Origin: Treponema sp.
GTDB taxonomy: Bacteria; Spirochaetota; Spirochaetia; Treponematales; Breznakiellaceae
Reading direction: 5' to 3'
Length of the DNA stretch: 32,317 bases
NCBI GenBank assembly: GCA_031279555.1
Contig: JAITIK010000108.1
Location: 1 to 32,317, forward strand
Below, piece by piece: positions 6,154 to 15,424 of the stretch; position 1 is the stretch's first letter, and the number at the start of each line of letters is the position of its first letter. The translations under genes and the position numbers were made by a program. The notes beneath the pieces are model-generated. The model was not told the origin of the DNA. It did not search any database and worked only from the letters and a program-made list of their open reading frames with translations.

Positions 6154-6389
6154 GCTCGATGCTTCCTCAAAACTTCAGTTGCCGACAATCGCCGTTCACC
6201 GTTGGGAAAGCCGCCTTCAGACCGCTTTTTCATACGTTTTTCACAAAAACCTTGATGATGTTTCAAAACCTCACGTTTTGAAACATCATCCTTAGATTTG
6301 GCTAGTTTCAAACCTAACCCACGAAGTTCGCGTTTTGAAACTGGCTCCATTTTCAAAACCAGCGCGAGATGCGTCTGGGAAAGTTTCAT
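6144..6389 (-). CDS. Possible small basic protein (81 aa) upstream of lexA
   Basis: ATG 6389 lies only about 8 bp after a strong promoter's -10 box, so translation would be nearly leaderless. The frame runs to a TAA at 6146-6144, inside the presumed LexA operator. The product is rich in Lys and Arg (KMEPVSKRELRGLGLKLAK) with no recognised domain. Much of its sequence comes from two inverted repeats, which weakens the case for coding. The alternative is that this stretch is a long structured leader or small RNA ahead of lexA. Confidence 0.3.
   Translation of the reverse strand: MKLSQTHLALVLKMEPVSKRELRGLGLKLAKSKDDVSKREVLKHHQGFCEKRMKKRSEGGFPNGERRLSATEVLRKHRAYK
6254..6290. repeat. Perfect 16-bp inverted repeat
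   Basis: GATGATGTTTCAAAAC (6254-6269) and GTTTTGAAACATCATC (6275-6290) pair perfectly over a 5-base loop. It lies between the strong promoter at 6397-6425 and lexA. Confidence 0.9.
6301..6345. repeat. Second inverted repeat sharing the GTTTCAAA core
   Basis: GCTAGTTTCAAA (6301-6312) pairs with TTTGAAACTGGC (6334-6345) with one mismatch. It lies directly beside the 6254-6290 dyad, and both carry GTTTCAAA/TTTGAAAC. Confidence 0.75.
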
Positions 6390-6396
6390 TATTATA

Positions 6397-6425
6397 TGTA
6401 TAGTAGATTATCCACGTTTTGTCAA
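6397..6425 (-). promoter_or_regulatory. Strong promoter upstream of the lexA leader
   Basis: On the minus strand TTGACA (6425-6420) and TATACA (6402-6397) are 17 bp apart. The transcript would start near 6390 and run through the two dyads toward lexA, 270 bp away. Confidence 0.7.
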
Positions 6426-6491
6426 TATTATTTGAGGAAATTTATAAGCTTTCTCAAAATACGCAGAGCGAAAGTTTTGGGAAAGGATTTT

Positions 6492-6536
6492 AAGGGAACC
6501 TCTGGAAACTCAACCGGAGTTTCCAGAGGTTCCCTT
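6492..6536. repeat. Perfect 19-bp inverted repeat downstream of the sigma54 activator
   Basis: The left arm (6492-6510, starting AAGGGAACCTCTGG) pairs base for base with the right arm (6518-6536) over a 7-base loop (CAACCGG). It lies 31 bp after the stop of the regulator gene. No T run follows on the minus strand (AAAATCC), so it could be a terminator or a dispersed palindromic repeat. Confidence 0.85.
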
Positions 6537-6566
6537 ATGTAAAAGGCATGGCGAAAACACCCATGA

Positions 6567-7943
6567 TTATTCTTTCGTAATGCCGTACTTTTTTAATTTC
6601 GCGTGGAGATTGCCTGGGTATACGTCGATGGCTTCCGCAGTTTTGGCTATAGTATAGCCGTTTTTGCGGTAATGCCATGTCAAATACTCTTTTTCAAACG
6701 CCGCTTTCGCCTTGTTATACGGAAGCGCCCGTATGTCCGCCGAAAGCGGCTCGTCTTCGCGGCTTCCGTTTGGAGTTCCGTCAGGTTTTCGCAATAAACC
6801 GGCGATGGCTCCGCTGGTGATGCGGCTGCTTTCAGACAGCGCCACGATGCGTTCGGCGAGGTTTCTCAGTTCCCGTACGTTGCCAGGCCACTTGTAGGAA
6901 AAGAGCATCTGGAGGGCGGACTCGTCAAAAGTTATGGACGCGGCTTTTTCGCTGCCCATCTTGCCCAGAAAATAGGATAAAAGCCCCGGCACATCATCGG
7001 CGTGTTCCCGAAGCGGAGGCATGTAGACCGGAATGACGTTGAGTCTGAAAAAAAGGTCCTGCCTGAAGCGTCCAGCCTCACACTCCTTTTCCAAATCTTT
7101 ATTGGTCGCCGCTATGATGCGAACATCCACCGGTATCGAACGCTCCCCGCCCAAAGGCTCTACTTTCTGTTCCTGTATGACGCGCAACACTTTCGCCTGC
7201 GCTGGTTGAGACATGTCGCCGATTTCATCAAGGAAAAGCGTCCCGTGATCCGCCATCTCAAAACGTCCTATACGGTTTGAGATGGCGCCGGTAAAAGCGC
7301 CCTTCTCGTGTCCGAACAATTCGCTCTCAATAAGCGCGTCCGGAATGGACGCGCAGTTGACTTCTACGAAAGGCGCGTCTTTCCTGGCGGAATAGTGATG
7401 AATCGCCTGCGCGACAACATCTTTTCCCGCTCCGCTTTCACCGGTTATGAGGATGCGGGAATCGCTTGCGGCAACCTGCTTCACCAGTTTCCTCACCTGT
7501 TCGATCCGTTTGCTTGTTCCTATGATGATTTCCTGCTGAACGCCGGAATTTCGTTTGAGCGAAAGGTTTTCTCTTCTCAACGCCTGCAAAGAAAGGGCGT
7601 TCCGGCAAGTGACAAGCGCCTTGTCCAGAGAGAGCGGTTTTTCCAGAAAATCGAACGCGCCTAATTTCACGGCGCGCACCGCCATATCCACAGTGGCATG
7701 ACCGGAAATCATTACTATCTCAATATCGGGATGCTTTTTGTGGATTTTTTCAAGCGCCTCAAGTCCGCCCATGTTGGGAAGCAGCACATCAAGGAAGACG
7801 ACATTGACTTCTTCCTTCATCAGCATATCAAGCGCAACGAGAGCGTCTTCCGCGCTGAGCGCGCGATATCCCTCGTCTTCCAGAATGAGTCCCAACATTT
7901 TCCGTATGCCCGCTTCGTCATCTACAATAAGAATATTTTTCAT
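6567..7943 (-). CDS. Sigma54-dependent response regulator (NtrC/AtoC type)
   Basis: 458 residues, standard length. Receiver domain (1-120) with the acidic pair VDDE, phospho-acceptor Asp52 (VVFLDVLLP) and Lys102 (FLEKP). The AAA+ domain (about 135-370) has Walker A GESGAGKD (168-175), the sigma54-contacting GAFTGA loop (215-220) and Walker B GTLFLDE (234-240). The C-terminus is a Fis-type helix-turn-helix (TIAKTAEAIDVYPGNLHAKL). It should activate RpoN promoters when phosphorylated. No histidine kinase is in the window, so its signal is unknown; the receiver most resembles NtrX or AtoC. It is the last gene of the gyrA operon, 18 bp after the preceding stop, without a clear ribosome site. Confidence 0.92.
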   Translation of the reverse strand: MKNILIVDDEAGIRKMLGLILEDEGYRALSAEDALVALDMLMKEEVNVVFLDVLLPNMGGLEALEKIHKKHPDIEIVMISGHATVDMAVRAVKLGAFDFLEKPLSLDKALVTCRNALSLQALRRENLSLKRNSGVQQEIIIGTSKRIEQVRKLVKQVAASDSRILITGESGAGKDVVAQAIHHYSARKDAPFVEVNCASIPDALIESELFGHEKGAFTGAISNRIGRFEMADHGTLFLDEIGDMSQPAQAKVLRVIQEQKVEPLGGERSIPVDVRIIAATNKDLEKECEAGRFRQDLFFRLNVIPVYMPPLREHADDVPGLLSYFLGKMGSEKAASITFDESALQMLFSYKWPGNVRELRNLAERIVALSESSRITSGAIAGLLRKPDGTPNGSREDEPLSADIRALPYNKAKAAFEKEYLTWHYRKNGYTIAKTAEAIDVYPGNLHAKLKKYGITKE

Positions 7944-7961
7944 GCTGTGTATACATGTAAA

Positions 7962-10031
7962 TTAGGATTTTTGAACGGCCCGCTCTTTAAGCTTCAACTT
8001 AAAAATAGCGTCCGCGTCTATTTTTCCGTCTACACCAAATTGCGGCACGGAGCCTTTCCCTTCAATGCTGCGGAAAAGCGTCTCATTAGGCGGATTGTAC
8101 GCCCAACTGCTCGCGTTATTCAGGAAATAATCCAACACGATGGTAACGGAAAGCGTAAAAAGGATCAACGAAGCGTTGTGCCGCTTCTTTGCTCCCAAAA
8201 GCACGTCAAGACGCCTTGAGATGGGTCCCGCCACATGAAACACGTATGGCTTCCATGGATTGGCAATTCCTTCACAGGTGGCGTTAGCTTCCACTCCGCC
8301 CGCTTTCATGCCCTTCTCTATTTCCTCATATATAAAGGTGAGATTTTTTCGCAATTTTCGCACCTCATGGTGCAATGCATGGACATCTTTTTTCTGGAAC
8401 AGAGCCGTAGTCGCTGAATTCTGGGCTGTATAGTGTAGATGCGGGAAAAAATAGAGGCGTTTTGCAAAGCACATTTCATCAATCATACGTCGCGCATAGG
8501 GCGATGTCCGGGCTTCCGGAGATTCCGCGAGCATCTGGCAGTATTCGCTTAAACGGGAGATGTACTCTTTGTCAAGGCTTGCGACAATATAATCATGCCA
8601 GTTGTTTATGACGGCGGTCATTTCTTCGTCCATGCGCTCTCCGTCATCTTCCCTGTCAACTAAGGGGACAAACGTTACGGAACGCAGTCCAATGAGCAGT
8701 TCCTCAATAATACGCGCAAAGATGATCAATTGATGCATCGGGTCTGTCGGCGCGATAAGTTCGCACCCCTTTGTCATCTGTAGAATGCCCCGAAAATACG
8801 GATAGAGATCCGGATAATCCGGCAGTTTGTTCCAACCCGCTTCAGGAAACATAATTTCAAGATGATTCAACCCCTTTTCAATGGCTTTCTTTTCCGTTGC
8901 GGCAGCCTGTCTTTTCGCATCTTCAACCGGATTGTTTTCTACGCTTGCGGCAGGCCGCTCTTCGTTCCCGCCCTTGAAAGTTTTCTTGAGCGAAGCCATC
9001 ATGTCCACCGGCGCGATCTTTTCGGCTTCATTGAAATTGATCAACGCCATGATACGGCGTCTCCGTTGCACAAAAAAATCATTGTAAGGCAAACATTTAT
9101 TAGAAACGAGCTTCATTAAGAGCGGATACATCCGGAAGTGAATTTCTTTACGAATGAGGATAAACGCGGCCAGCATACTTTTCACCACTTCCTGATACTT
9201 GCTTGCCTCAAGAGGATTTTCTGCAAAAAGTTGCCTGTAGAGGAGTTTATAACAACCTTTTATGTGAATGTCAGAGGTTAAATCTTCCAGAACGAAAAGC
9301 GGCTTGTAGATCGCCTGCAAGATGTCGGCAAAGTCTTCCACTTTTACATTTCTAGGATGCGACTGCATCTTTGCTATGTCGTCCGCTATCCGTTCAATGT
9401 TCCAATATCTGATGGTGTCAAGCACCGAGTAGGCGAAAAGCGATGTTTTTCTTACTTCTGCATTGCGTCTGGTGTTGTTTCTGGGAAACAAGGTTCTTGT
9501 GGAAACAACGAGAGTCTCTATCACTTTGTAATATTCATTCAACCTTTTATTGACAAAAATCGGCGCGACTAAATCCGCTGGCCTTATAATAAAAGAGACC
9601 ATTGACTTCATAGCCTGCGGCAGTGTTTTTATATCAAACGCAGGTTGGAACGCCAGTCTGTCCATCTTGAGGCGCTCAGAGTAACTCTGTACCAATGGTA
9701 TTGAAGGATCGTCACCAGGATTTTCTCTCTGTATGTCCGAAGACTGTTTCAAAATGGATTGTTCATCGGATACAAGTTCAATTCGGCGTCTCGGTGTTTT
9801 TGTCGTTTTCGAAGCGGACGCGGAGCGTGACCCGGCGCCGTCTTCGGGCTTCGCTCCTCTCGTTCTTGCGGATGAAACGTTGGGCGCATGGTTCCCGGAC
9901 TCTCGCTCCACACCGACCTCTCCGCCCAAAACCTTAGCCATACGCTGCGCTTCGTCATGGTCAACACCGCCTAAGCGTTTGCGCACTTTCTCCAGTTCAC
10001 CGGGCGCATAGATTGCTTTTTCTTTTCCCAT
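7962..10031 (-). CDS. Large spirochete-type protein of unknown function (689 aa)
   Basis: The start at 10031 lies 5 bp after the preceding stop. The first ~110 residues are low-complexity, basic and Ser/Thr/Glu-rich, beginning MGKEKAIYAPGELEKVRKRL. The rest is helical, with charged and aromatic stretches, a linker near 360-385 rich in Ala, Glu and Lys, and one probable membrane segment near the C-terminus (LILFTLSVTIVLDYFL). There is no signal peptide. I do not recognise a domain. It may correspond to a gene beside gyrA in T. pallidum that I recall as the Tp75 antigen, but I could not verify this. Its place between DUF2804 and a sigma54 activator gives no functional clue. Confidence 0.85.
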   Translation of the reverse strand: MGKEKAIYAPGELEKVRKRLGGVDHDEAQRMAKVLGGEVGVERESGNHAPNVSSARTRGAKPEDGAGSRSASASKTTKTPRRRIELVSDEQSILKQSSDIQRENPGDDPSIPLVQSYSERLKMDRLAFQPAFDIKTLPQAMKSMVSFIIRPADLVAPIFVNKRLNEYYKVIETLVVSTRTLFPRNNTRRNAEVRKTSLFAYSVLDTIRYWNIERIADDIAKMQSHPRNVKVEDFADILQAIYKPLFVLEDLTSDIHIKGCYKLLYRQLFAENPLEASKYQEVVKSMLAAFILIRKEIHFRMYPLLMKLVSNKCLPYNDFFVQRRRRIMALINFNEAEKIAPVDMMASLKKTFKGGNEERPAASVENNPVEDAKRQAAATEKKAIEKGLNHLEIMFPEAGWNKLPDYPDLYPYFRGILQMTKGCELIAPTDPMHQLIIFARIIEELLIGLRSVTFVPLVDREDDGERMDEEMTAVINNWHDYIVASLDKEYISRLSEYCQMLAESPEARTSPYARRMIDEMCFAKRLYFFPHLHYTAQNSATTALFQKKDVHALHHEVRKLRKNLTFIYEEIEKGMKAGGVEANATCEGIANPWKPYVFHVAGPISRRLDVLLGAKKRHNASLILFTLSVTIVLDYFLNNASSWAYNPPNETLFRSIEGKGSVPQFGVDGKIDADAIFKLKLKERAVQKS

Positions 10032-10036
10032 ATTGC

Positions 10037-11110
10037 TTACACTCTCATATATAATTTCTGCCCCAACCCACAGAGGTTATGAACGTGTATGCGCTCTTCC
10101 TCTGAAGTAACCATCATGCCATTATAATACCCTAACGGTATATTATACTCCACATTTGTTATAAATAAATTCATCTCATTGCAAACCGATTCTTTGGGAG
10201 TAAACACAAGGTCTATCATACCCTCCATGTCCTGAATGATCCAGTCCGATTGAATCCCATTTGGCTGCGTGATGCGTACGGGCGGCAAGGGCGTCAGTTT
10301 GCCTTCGATCCACAGCGCGTTCTCGTTGTTTTTGAAGGTTTCCCTCGCCTGATTCTCCGCTATGCTGAACCCGTAGCGACGGTTTTTTTTTTGATCGTTT
10401 TGCCCTTTCGCCGCGACGAACCCAAAGGCATTGCACCATGTTGAATTCATCCGGTAGGGATAATAACCCTTGTAATCGCAAAAAAGCCCTGCGGTTTTCG
10501 CGCCGCCAAGCGATAGATGCTGTCCGCCGAAAACCATGTCGCCCCGCACCGGCGACAACACCTTGTAAGAATACATGGACCGCTCTTCCGAAAACAGCAG
10601 ACTCACCGCCATCGGCTCAAGTTTCGTCTCATCGATTTCAAATTCCAGATGGGCGGTAAACGACGGGCGTGAAGAGGTCGGCTCAATGTCAAGATCGACT
10701 TTTACTATATTCGCGTCAAGCCAATTGTGGATACGGAAAAATATGCCGTACGAACGGCTGTCAACAGAAGCGTTGGAAAGCGTCAGAGGCATTCGCCATC
10801 CTGAAAATGGCAGAATTTTGCGGAACCAGAGTTTTTGCCCGCTCTCCTTGTCGTAGAGAAACACCTGCGCCCACCGGTAGAACTTTACATTGCTCAACGT
10901 CGCTTCAAGCAAGAATCGTTCATCCTGCACCAGAAAGTTCTGCCATTCTTTGATGCGGGAGTCTCTCACGGCTTTGGGCAGAGGTTTTGCAAATGGTCTG
11001 GAAATATCGAGAAGATTGACATATTCAAAAGAATGTTTCCAGGTTCCGGCAATCGGCATCCCTTGCTCAATAGGAGTAGGAACGGATTCTTGCATTACCC
11101 TCGTGTACAT
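10037..11110 (-). CDS. DUF2804 family protein (357 aa)
   Basis: ATG 11110 directly follows the gyrA TAG, with AGGAG 12 bp upstream inside gyrA, so translation is probably coupled. The second ATG, five codons in, is an alternative start. The protein is beta-rich with many aromatic residues. It shows the DUF2804 pattern: an early ITxxGTWKHSF-like opening, central SVSLLFSEERSMYSYKV, and a C-terminal NIPLGYYNGMMVTSEEERIH block close to the family's final conserved motif. No signal peptide. The biochemical role of DUF2804 is unknown to me; a lipocalin-like barrel is plausible. Second gene of the gyrA operon. Confidence 0.8.
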   Translation of the reverse strand: MYTRVMQESVPTPIEQGMPIAGTWKHSFEYVNLLDISRPFAKPLPKAVRDSRIKEWQNFLVQDERFLLEATLSNVKFYRWAQVFLYDKESGQKLWFRKILPFSGWRMPLTLSNASVDSRSYGIFFRIHNWLDANIVKVDLDIEPTSSRPSFTAHLEFEIDETKLEPMAVSLLFSEERSMYSYKVLSPVRGDMVFGGQHLSLGGAKTAGLFCDYKGYYPYRMNSTWCNAFGFVAAKGQNDQKKNRRYGFSIAENQARETFKNNENALWIEGKLTPLPPVRITQPNGIQSDWIIQDMEGMIDLVFTPKESVCNEMNLFITNVEYNIPLGYYNGMMVTSEEERIHVHNLCGLGQKLYMRV

Positions 11111-13603
11111 CTATTCATTCTCCTGCGCGATCCTGTCAACGCCCACCACAAAATCAGGCTTTTCAATATTGAGTATACGCACCCCCTGCGCGGTTCTGCC
11201 CATAACCCGGACAGAGTCTACCGTGATTTTGATAGACTTGCCTTGGGTTGTGATGCACATGATCTCATCGTTTTCAAGCGCGTTTACACAGCCTACAATA
11301 TCTCCGGTTTTCTCGGCGACCGTGTATATTTTCTGTCCGCCGGTTCCCCGTCCGTGCGGCGAGAATTCATCAAATTTGATGCGCTTTCCGTACCCGTACT
11401 CGGAAAGGAGCAACATGGTCTCGCTCTCCTTCACCTTGAGCACGCCGGCAAGCTCGTCATCGTCATCCAGCTTCATGCCTATAACGCCCCGCGACGCCCT
11501 GCCTATTGCCCGCACCTGCCGCTCGTGGGTGCGGAGCGCCTGCCCCTTGCGGGAAATCAGCACCACCTCATCGGAACCGCCGGTGAGCAGGGCGCTCACG
11601 AGCTTGTCGCCCTCGTCAAGGTTGATGGCGCGGATGCCTTTGGTTCTGGCGTTGAAAAATTCGCGTGTCTTCACCTTTTTGACAACGCCGCGCGCGGTTC
11701 CCATAAACAGGAACTGGTCTTCGGAAAACCCTTTGAGTGAAACGGTCGCGGTGACGTCTTCGTTGGGAGACACCATCAAAAGGCTCTTGATGTGGGAGCC
11801 TTTCGAGGTGCGGGAGCCTTCGGGCAGCTCATGCACCTTGAGGCAGTACGCCTTGCCGTCGTTGGTGATGAACATGACGTATTCGTGTGTCGAGGCGACA
11901 AATATCTGTTTTACAAAATCGTCTTCCGCGAGCTTGGCGCTGATCATGCCCTTGCCGCCGCGCCCCTGATTGCGGTACGCGGACACCGGCACCCGCTTAA
12001 TGTATCCAAGTTTTGAGATGAGCACCATCATGTCTTCTTTCTTGATGAGGTCCTCAATGTCGATGCTCTCGATCTCGCCTTCAACGATCTCTGTACGCCG
12101 GGCGTCTCCGAACCGTTCGGCAATGCTGCGAGTCTCATCTTTTATAACGGAAAACAGCTTCCTCTTGTCAGCCAACAGAGACGTGAAATAGACGATCTGC
12201 GCCTTCACCTCGGACAATTCGGCTTGCACTTTCTCAATTTCAAGACCGGTGAGCCTTCCAAGCCGCATCTCCACAATTGCGCGACTCTGGGCTTCGGATA
12301 AGTTGAACGAGGTTTCAATGGTGTTTCTGGCGGCGTTTATATCCCGCGACGCCCTGATGACCTTTACAATCTCGTCTATGTTCGCCAACGCAATGACCAA
12401 GCCTTCCAAGATGTGCGCCCGCTCTTCGGCTTTGCGGAGGTCGAACTGGGTCCGGCGGGTAACCACGTCAACGCGGTGATCTACAAAGTACGCGATAAGT
12501 TCTTTAAGCGTCAAGGTTTGAGGCTTGCCGTTCACCAGCGCCAGATTTATGATGCCGAAGGTGGATTGCAACGCCGTTTTCGAGAAAAGCTGGTTCAGTA
12601 CGATCTTCGCCATGGCGTCTTTTTTGAGATCAATGACGATGCGCATGCCGTCGCGGTCGGATTCATCATTGGCGTTGGCTATGCCGTCGACTTCCTTCTC
12701 CCGCATCAAAACGCCGATGCGTTCCATAAGCGCGGCCTTGTTCACGCCATAGGGAATCTCATTAAAGATAACGCTTTCTTTGCCGTTCTTGCTCGTTTCA
12801 ATGGCGAACCTGCCCCGCACCAGCACTTTGCCTTTGCCGGTTTTGTACGCATCTCGAATGCCCCCGCGCCCGAAAATAATGCCGCCCGTGGGAAAATCGG
12901 GTCCGGTGATGAAACGCATCAACTCTTCTATTGAAATATCGCTATTGTCAATGTACGCGCAGACCGCGTCGCACACTTCGCGGAGGTTGTGAGGCGCCAT
13001 GTTCGTCGCCATGCCCACCGCGATGCCGCTGGAGCCGTTCACCAGGAGATTCGGCGCGGCGGCGGGCAACACCACCGGTTCTTTCAAGGATTCATCGTAG
13101 TTGGGCGCAAAATCCACAGTTTCCTTGCCCAAGTCGAGGAGCATTTCATCGCCCAAACGGGAGAGCTTCGCCTCGGTGTAGCGGGACGCCGCCGGCGGAT
13201 CCCCGTCCACTGAGCCGAAGTTGCCCTGCCCTTGCACGAGCGGATACCGAAGGGAAAAATCCTGCGCCATACGCGCAAGCGCGTCGTACAGGGACATGTC
13301 CCCATGCGGATGGTACTTGCCCATGGCGTCGCCGGTGATGCGCGCGCTTTTCTTTGTTGCGGCGGTGGGGCGCAACCCAAGCTCGTCCATGGAATAGAGG
13401 AGTCTGCGATGCACAGGCTTCAAGCCGTCCCTCACGTCCGGAAGCGCCCGCGCCACAATAACAGACATAGCGTAATTCAAATATGCGGTTTTAACTTCAT
13501 CTTCTATCGCAACCGGAATAATTTTTCCTTTTTTTTCTCCAGTTGCATTCGCATCGCCGGACACGCCGCCGGCTGCGCCGTATATGGTTTCGATATCTGC
13601 CAC
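11111..13603 (-). CDS. gyrA: DNA gyrase subunit A
   Basis: 830 residues from GTG 13603, with AAGGAA 6 bp before it. The N-terminus has about 20 extra low-complexity residues before [16 protein letters not shown]. Breakage-reunion domain: catalytic Tyr142 in [10 protein letters not shown], where most gyrases have AAMRYTE. The C-terminal wrapping domain carries the gyrase-specific GyrA box as QGRGGKG, which separates it from ParC. In the quinolone region the sequence is [10 protein letters not shown], so the position of E. coli Ser83 is Met103, while Asp87 is kept (Asp107). The enzyme supercoils DNA with GyrB, which is not in the window. It leads an operon with DUF2804, a large unknown protein and a sigma54 activator. 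Confidence 0.97.
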   Translation of the reverse strand: MADIETIYGAAGGVSGDANATGEKKGKIIPVAIEDEVKTAYLNYAMSVIVARALPDVRDGLKPVHRRLLYSMDELGLRPTAATKKSARITGDAMGKYHPHGDMSLYDALARMAQDFSLRYPLVQGQGNFGSVDGDPPAASRYTEAKLSRLGDEMLLDLGKETVDFAPNYDESLKEPVVLPAAAPNLLVNGSSGIAVGMATNMAPHNLREVCDAVCAYIDNSDISIEELMRFITGPDFPTGGIIFGRGGIRDAYKTGKGKVLVRGRFAIETSKNGKESVIFNEIPYGVNKAALMERIGVLMREKEVDGIANANDESDRDGMRIVIDLKKDAMAKIVLNQLFSKTALQSTFGIINLALVNGKPQTLTLKELIAYFVDHRVDVVTRRTQFDLRKAEERAHILEGLVIALANIDEIVKVIRASRDINAARNTIETSFNLSEAQSRAIVEMRLGRLTGLEIEKVQAELSEVKAQIVYFTSLLADKRKLFSVIKDETRSIAERFGDARRTEIVEGEIESIDIEDLIKKEDMMVLISKLGYIKRVPVSAYRNQGRGGKGMISAKLAEDDFVKQIFVASTHEYVMFITNDGKAYCLKVHELPEGSRTSKGSHIKSLLMVSPNEDVTATVSLKGFSEDQFLFMGTARGVVKKVKTREFFNARTKGIRAINLDEGDKLVSALLTGGSDEVVLISRKGQALRTHERQVRAIGRASRGVIGMKLDDDDELAGVLKVKESETMLLLSEYGYGKRIKFDEFSPHGRGTGGQKIYTVAEKTGDIVGCVNALENDEIMCITTQGKSIKITVDSVRVMGRTAQGVRILNIEKPDFVVGVDRIAQENE

Positions 13604-13675
13604 AGTGTTTCCTTATTTCAGAGATTGAGCCGGTTCCACGTCGTATTTTGAAACCGGATGTTTTACATTCTTTAT

Positions 13676-13704
13676 AGTATAGTATAAAAAACGGTTTTTG
13701 TCAA
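13676..13704 (-). promoter_or_regulatory. Promoter of the gyrA operon
   Basis: On the minus strand TTGACA (13704-13699) and TATACT (13681-13676) are exactly 17 bp apart. Overlapping repeats of TATAGTATAG offer a second -10 at 13686-13681. A CCGGTT/AACCGG stem lies in the leader (13630-13656). The transcript leader is about 65 nt. Confidence 0.75.
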
Positions 13705-13861
13705 AGGCATTGAAAAAACCGCCGAACTCCATGTTCTCGCAGTTGGGAAAGCATCTCAACATCGGCTGAGAACGCGGCGCGGGTTGGCGCCGGACTGTTT
13801 GGAATCGGCGCATGACCCGATTGCGCTTGTTTTTTTTCATCCGTTGTGCTATCTTTATTAC

Positions 13862-14683
13862 ATGATGTATAAATTTTTCAAAGCCTCTCCAGGCGTCCTC
13901 ATTCTTGTCGGCATGTTGTTTTTATTCGCGTCCTGCGAATCCTCCCCGCCCAGACAGAATCCCAACATGGTGGCTGACCTCGATCCCGTTGAAATCGGAA
14001 CGGTTGTGATACAATTCGAAAAATTTTTCTCTTCCTCTCTGGAAGCGAAAGAGGTTAAAGTGTTCTTCGACCCCCGCATCAACGCAGTGTATTTGACGTT
14101 CAAATATCAGACGCTGACTTATCTGCAATACTGGGACAAACCCAACCGCGACGCTTTCATCGCGGCGGTTGATCGCTACAAGAGCGACTATAACGCGCAG
14201 GCACTGCTCACCAAAGATTCAAAATCCCGCACGATTTATGGGGAAGCGCGGGGCAGGACGGTATGGAGTACGCTGGCCAACTCTTTCTCCGAAAGGGCTG
14301 TCGCGCATCCCAAAATACACATCGGCTACTCGTTCAAAAAAAACGCATCGGGACAACTCACCCCCTATTTTACCACCCTCCAGCTTGAAGCGAAGGCGGA
14401 AGCGGACAACACGGGATCCGACAACGCGCCCAAAAAGACATCGTTGCGTATCAGAATGTACTACACCCGGGCGCAGGCGGAAACGCTTGCCGCGTATTTC
14501 GACGACAGCCACCTGATGGGACTTGTCAGAGATTTTGCAAAACCGCCCAGTACGATCCCTGTTGACGATAATTATTTTAACAGCGCGGAGACTCCGGCGC
14601 CTCAGATACAGGCGAATGACGATTTCCCCGCGCCTGAAGCCGAAGCCGGCGGCGGCGACTCAGCCGTTGAAACAACGCCGTAG
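13862..14683 (+). CDS. Putative lipoprotein (273 aa)
   Basis: Two ATG codons in a row (13862, 13865); neither has a clear Shine-Dalgarno site. The N-terminus has a Lys, a hydrophobic core (VLILVGMLFLF) and a lipobox ending FASC at Cys25, so the mature protein should be a membrane-anchored lipoprotein. The body (about 45-235) looks globular with mixed alpha/beta, including EIGTVVIQFEKFFSS and VKVFFDPRINAVYLTFKYQT. The last 40 residues are Pro/Ala/Glu-rich and probably disordered. No known family is recognised. It diverges from gyrA, with 258 bp between. Start choice does not change the lipobox. Confidence 0.85.
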   Translation: MMYKFFKASPGVLILVGMLFLFASCESSPPRQNPNMVADLDPVEIGTVVIQFEKFFSSSLEAKEVKVFFDPRINAVYLTFKYQTLTYLQYWDKPNRDAFIAAVDRYKSDYNAQALLTKDSKSRTIYGEARGRTVWSTLANSFSERAVAHPKIHIGYSFKKNASGQLTPYFTTLQLEAKAEADNTGSDNAPKKTSLRIRMYYTRAQAETLAAYFDDSHLMGLVRDFAKPPSTIPVDDNYFNSAETPAPQIQANDDFPAPEAEAGGGDSAVETTP

Positions 14684-14740
14684 TTGTACATGAAATCGGA
14701 ATAGGGTGCTGTGAGATAAACCGCTGAACGAGATCAGGAG

Positions 14741-14778
14741 CCGCGCAAAACAAAACGTTGCATTTCATTTTTGCGCGG
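14741..14778. terminator. GC-rich hairpin downstream of the lipoprotein gene
   Basis: CCGCGCAAAA (14741-14750) pairs with TTTTGCGCGG (14769-14778) over an 18-base loop. There is no T run after it. Lies 58 bp after the stop. Confidence 0.4.
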
Positions 14779-14805
14779 GTCATTAGTTTCCAGGATGTGA
14801 GTCAA

Positions 14806-14841
14806 AAAGCGGTTTCAGAATTTAGATTTCAAAACCGCTTT
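14806..14841. repeat. Inverted repeat with AAACCGC core
   Basis: AAAGCGGTTT (14806-14815) pairs with AAACCGCTTT (14832-14841). The right arm overlaps a second dyad, TTTCAAA-N5-TTTGAAA (14827-14845), whose core resembles the dyads before lexA. Confidence 0.6.
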
Positions 14842-14937
14842 GAAAACTACTCTCGTTGATTGCCATAGAAACACGGTTGGAATTATGGTTCGCAATGGTA
14901 TTACTTTAAGCTAAACCCATTATAGGTGAATGTTTTG

Positions 14938-15270
14938 TTAGCTCCGGCCTTCAAGACAAATTGAACTAAAGAATATTTTTTCTTCGCTGTCTTGAATCGA
15001 TACTCTCATTTTATCAAGCGGATCGATCTTATATGATTTGCTCTTGCCTTTGTCAATTCCATCATCATCTTCCTTAACGTTCACCTCGGAATCGACATCA
15101 TATATCTCAACCTTGTCAATCCTGAAAGTATTAGAGTTGTTTTTTATGGTGATTGTACCCTTCGAATCATCTCCATTGGAATTATCTCCGCCGCTATCGC
15201 ATCCGATAAAGATCAACCCGAATACCAGCATAATACTCAACATTCCCAAAGAAAACATTCTCTTTTTCAT
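14938..15270 (-). CDS. Small spirochete-type lipoprotein (110 aa)
   Basis: ATG 15270 is chosen because AGGAG lies just upstream (AAAGGAGTTTTT); an in-frame ATG 24 bp earlier has no such site. The signal peptide reads MKKRMFSLGMLSIMLVFGLI and ends in FIGC, followed by DSGGDNSNGDDS, a typical acidic Gly/Ser/Asn linker of treponemal lipoproteins. After the linker come about 75 residues with a beta-like start (GTITIKNNSNTFRIDKVEIY) and a Lys/Asp-rich centre. The fold resembles small Ig-like surface lipoproteins (inference). It diverges from an XRE-like gene across an AT-rich 154-bp spacer. Confidence 0.85.
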   Translation of the reverse strand: MKKRMFSLGMLSIMLVFGLIFIGCDSGGDNSNGDDSKGTITIKNNSNTFRIDKVEIYDVDSEVNVKEDDDGIDKGKSKSYKIDPLDKMRVSIQDSEEKIFFSSICLEGRS

Positions 15271-15424
15271 AAAAACTCCTTTGCCGTCCAACAAGACGAA
15301 TTATGATAGATAATCAATCCATACAGACTGATATATATCTTAATACTATTCTAATTAGATTGAATTATTAATATATTTGTATTTAGTTAGATAGAATTTA
15401 AAAAGAATCTTGTATACTGTTTCC

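Noticed and set aside
10835-13651. Several long plus-strand ORFs opposite gyrA and DUF2804
   Set aside because: They are antisense shadows of well-supported genes in GC-rich sequence, without ribosome sites or recognisable domains.
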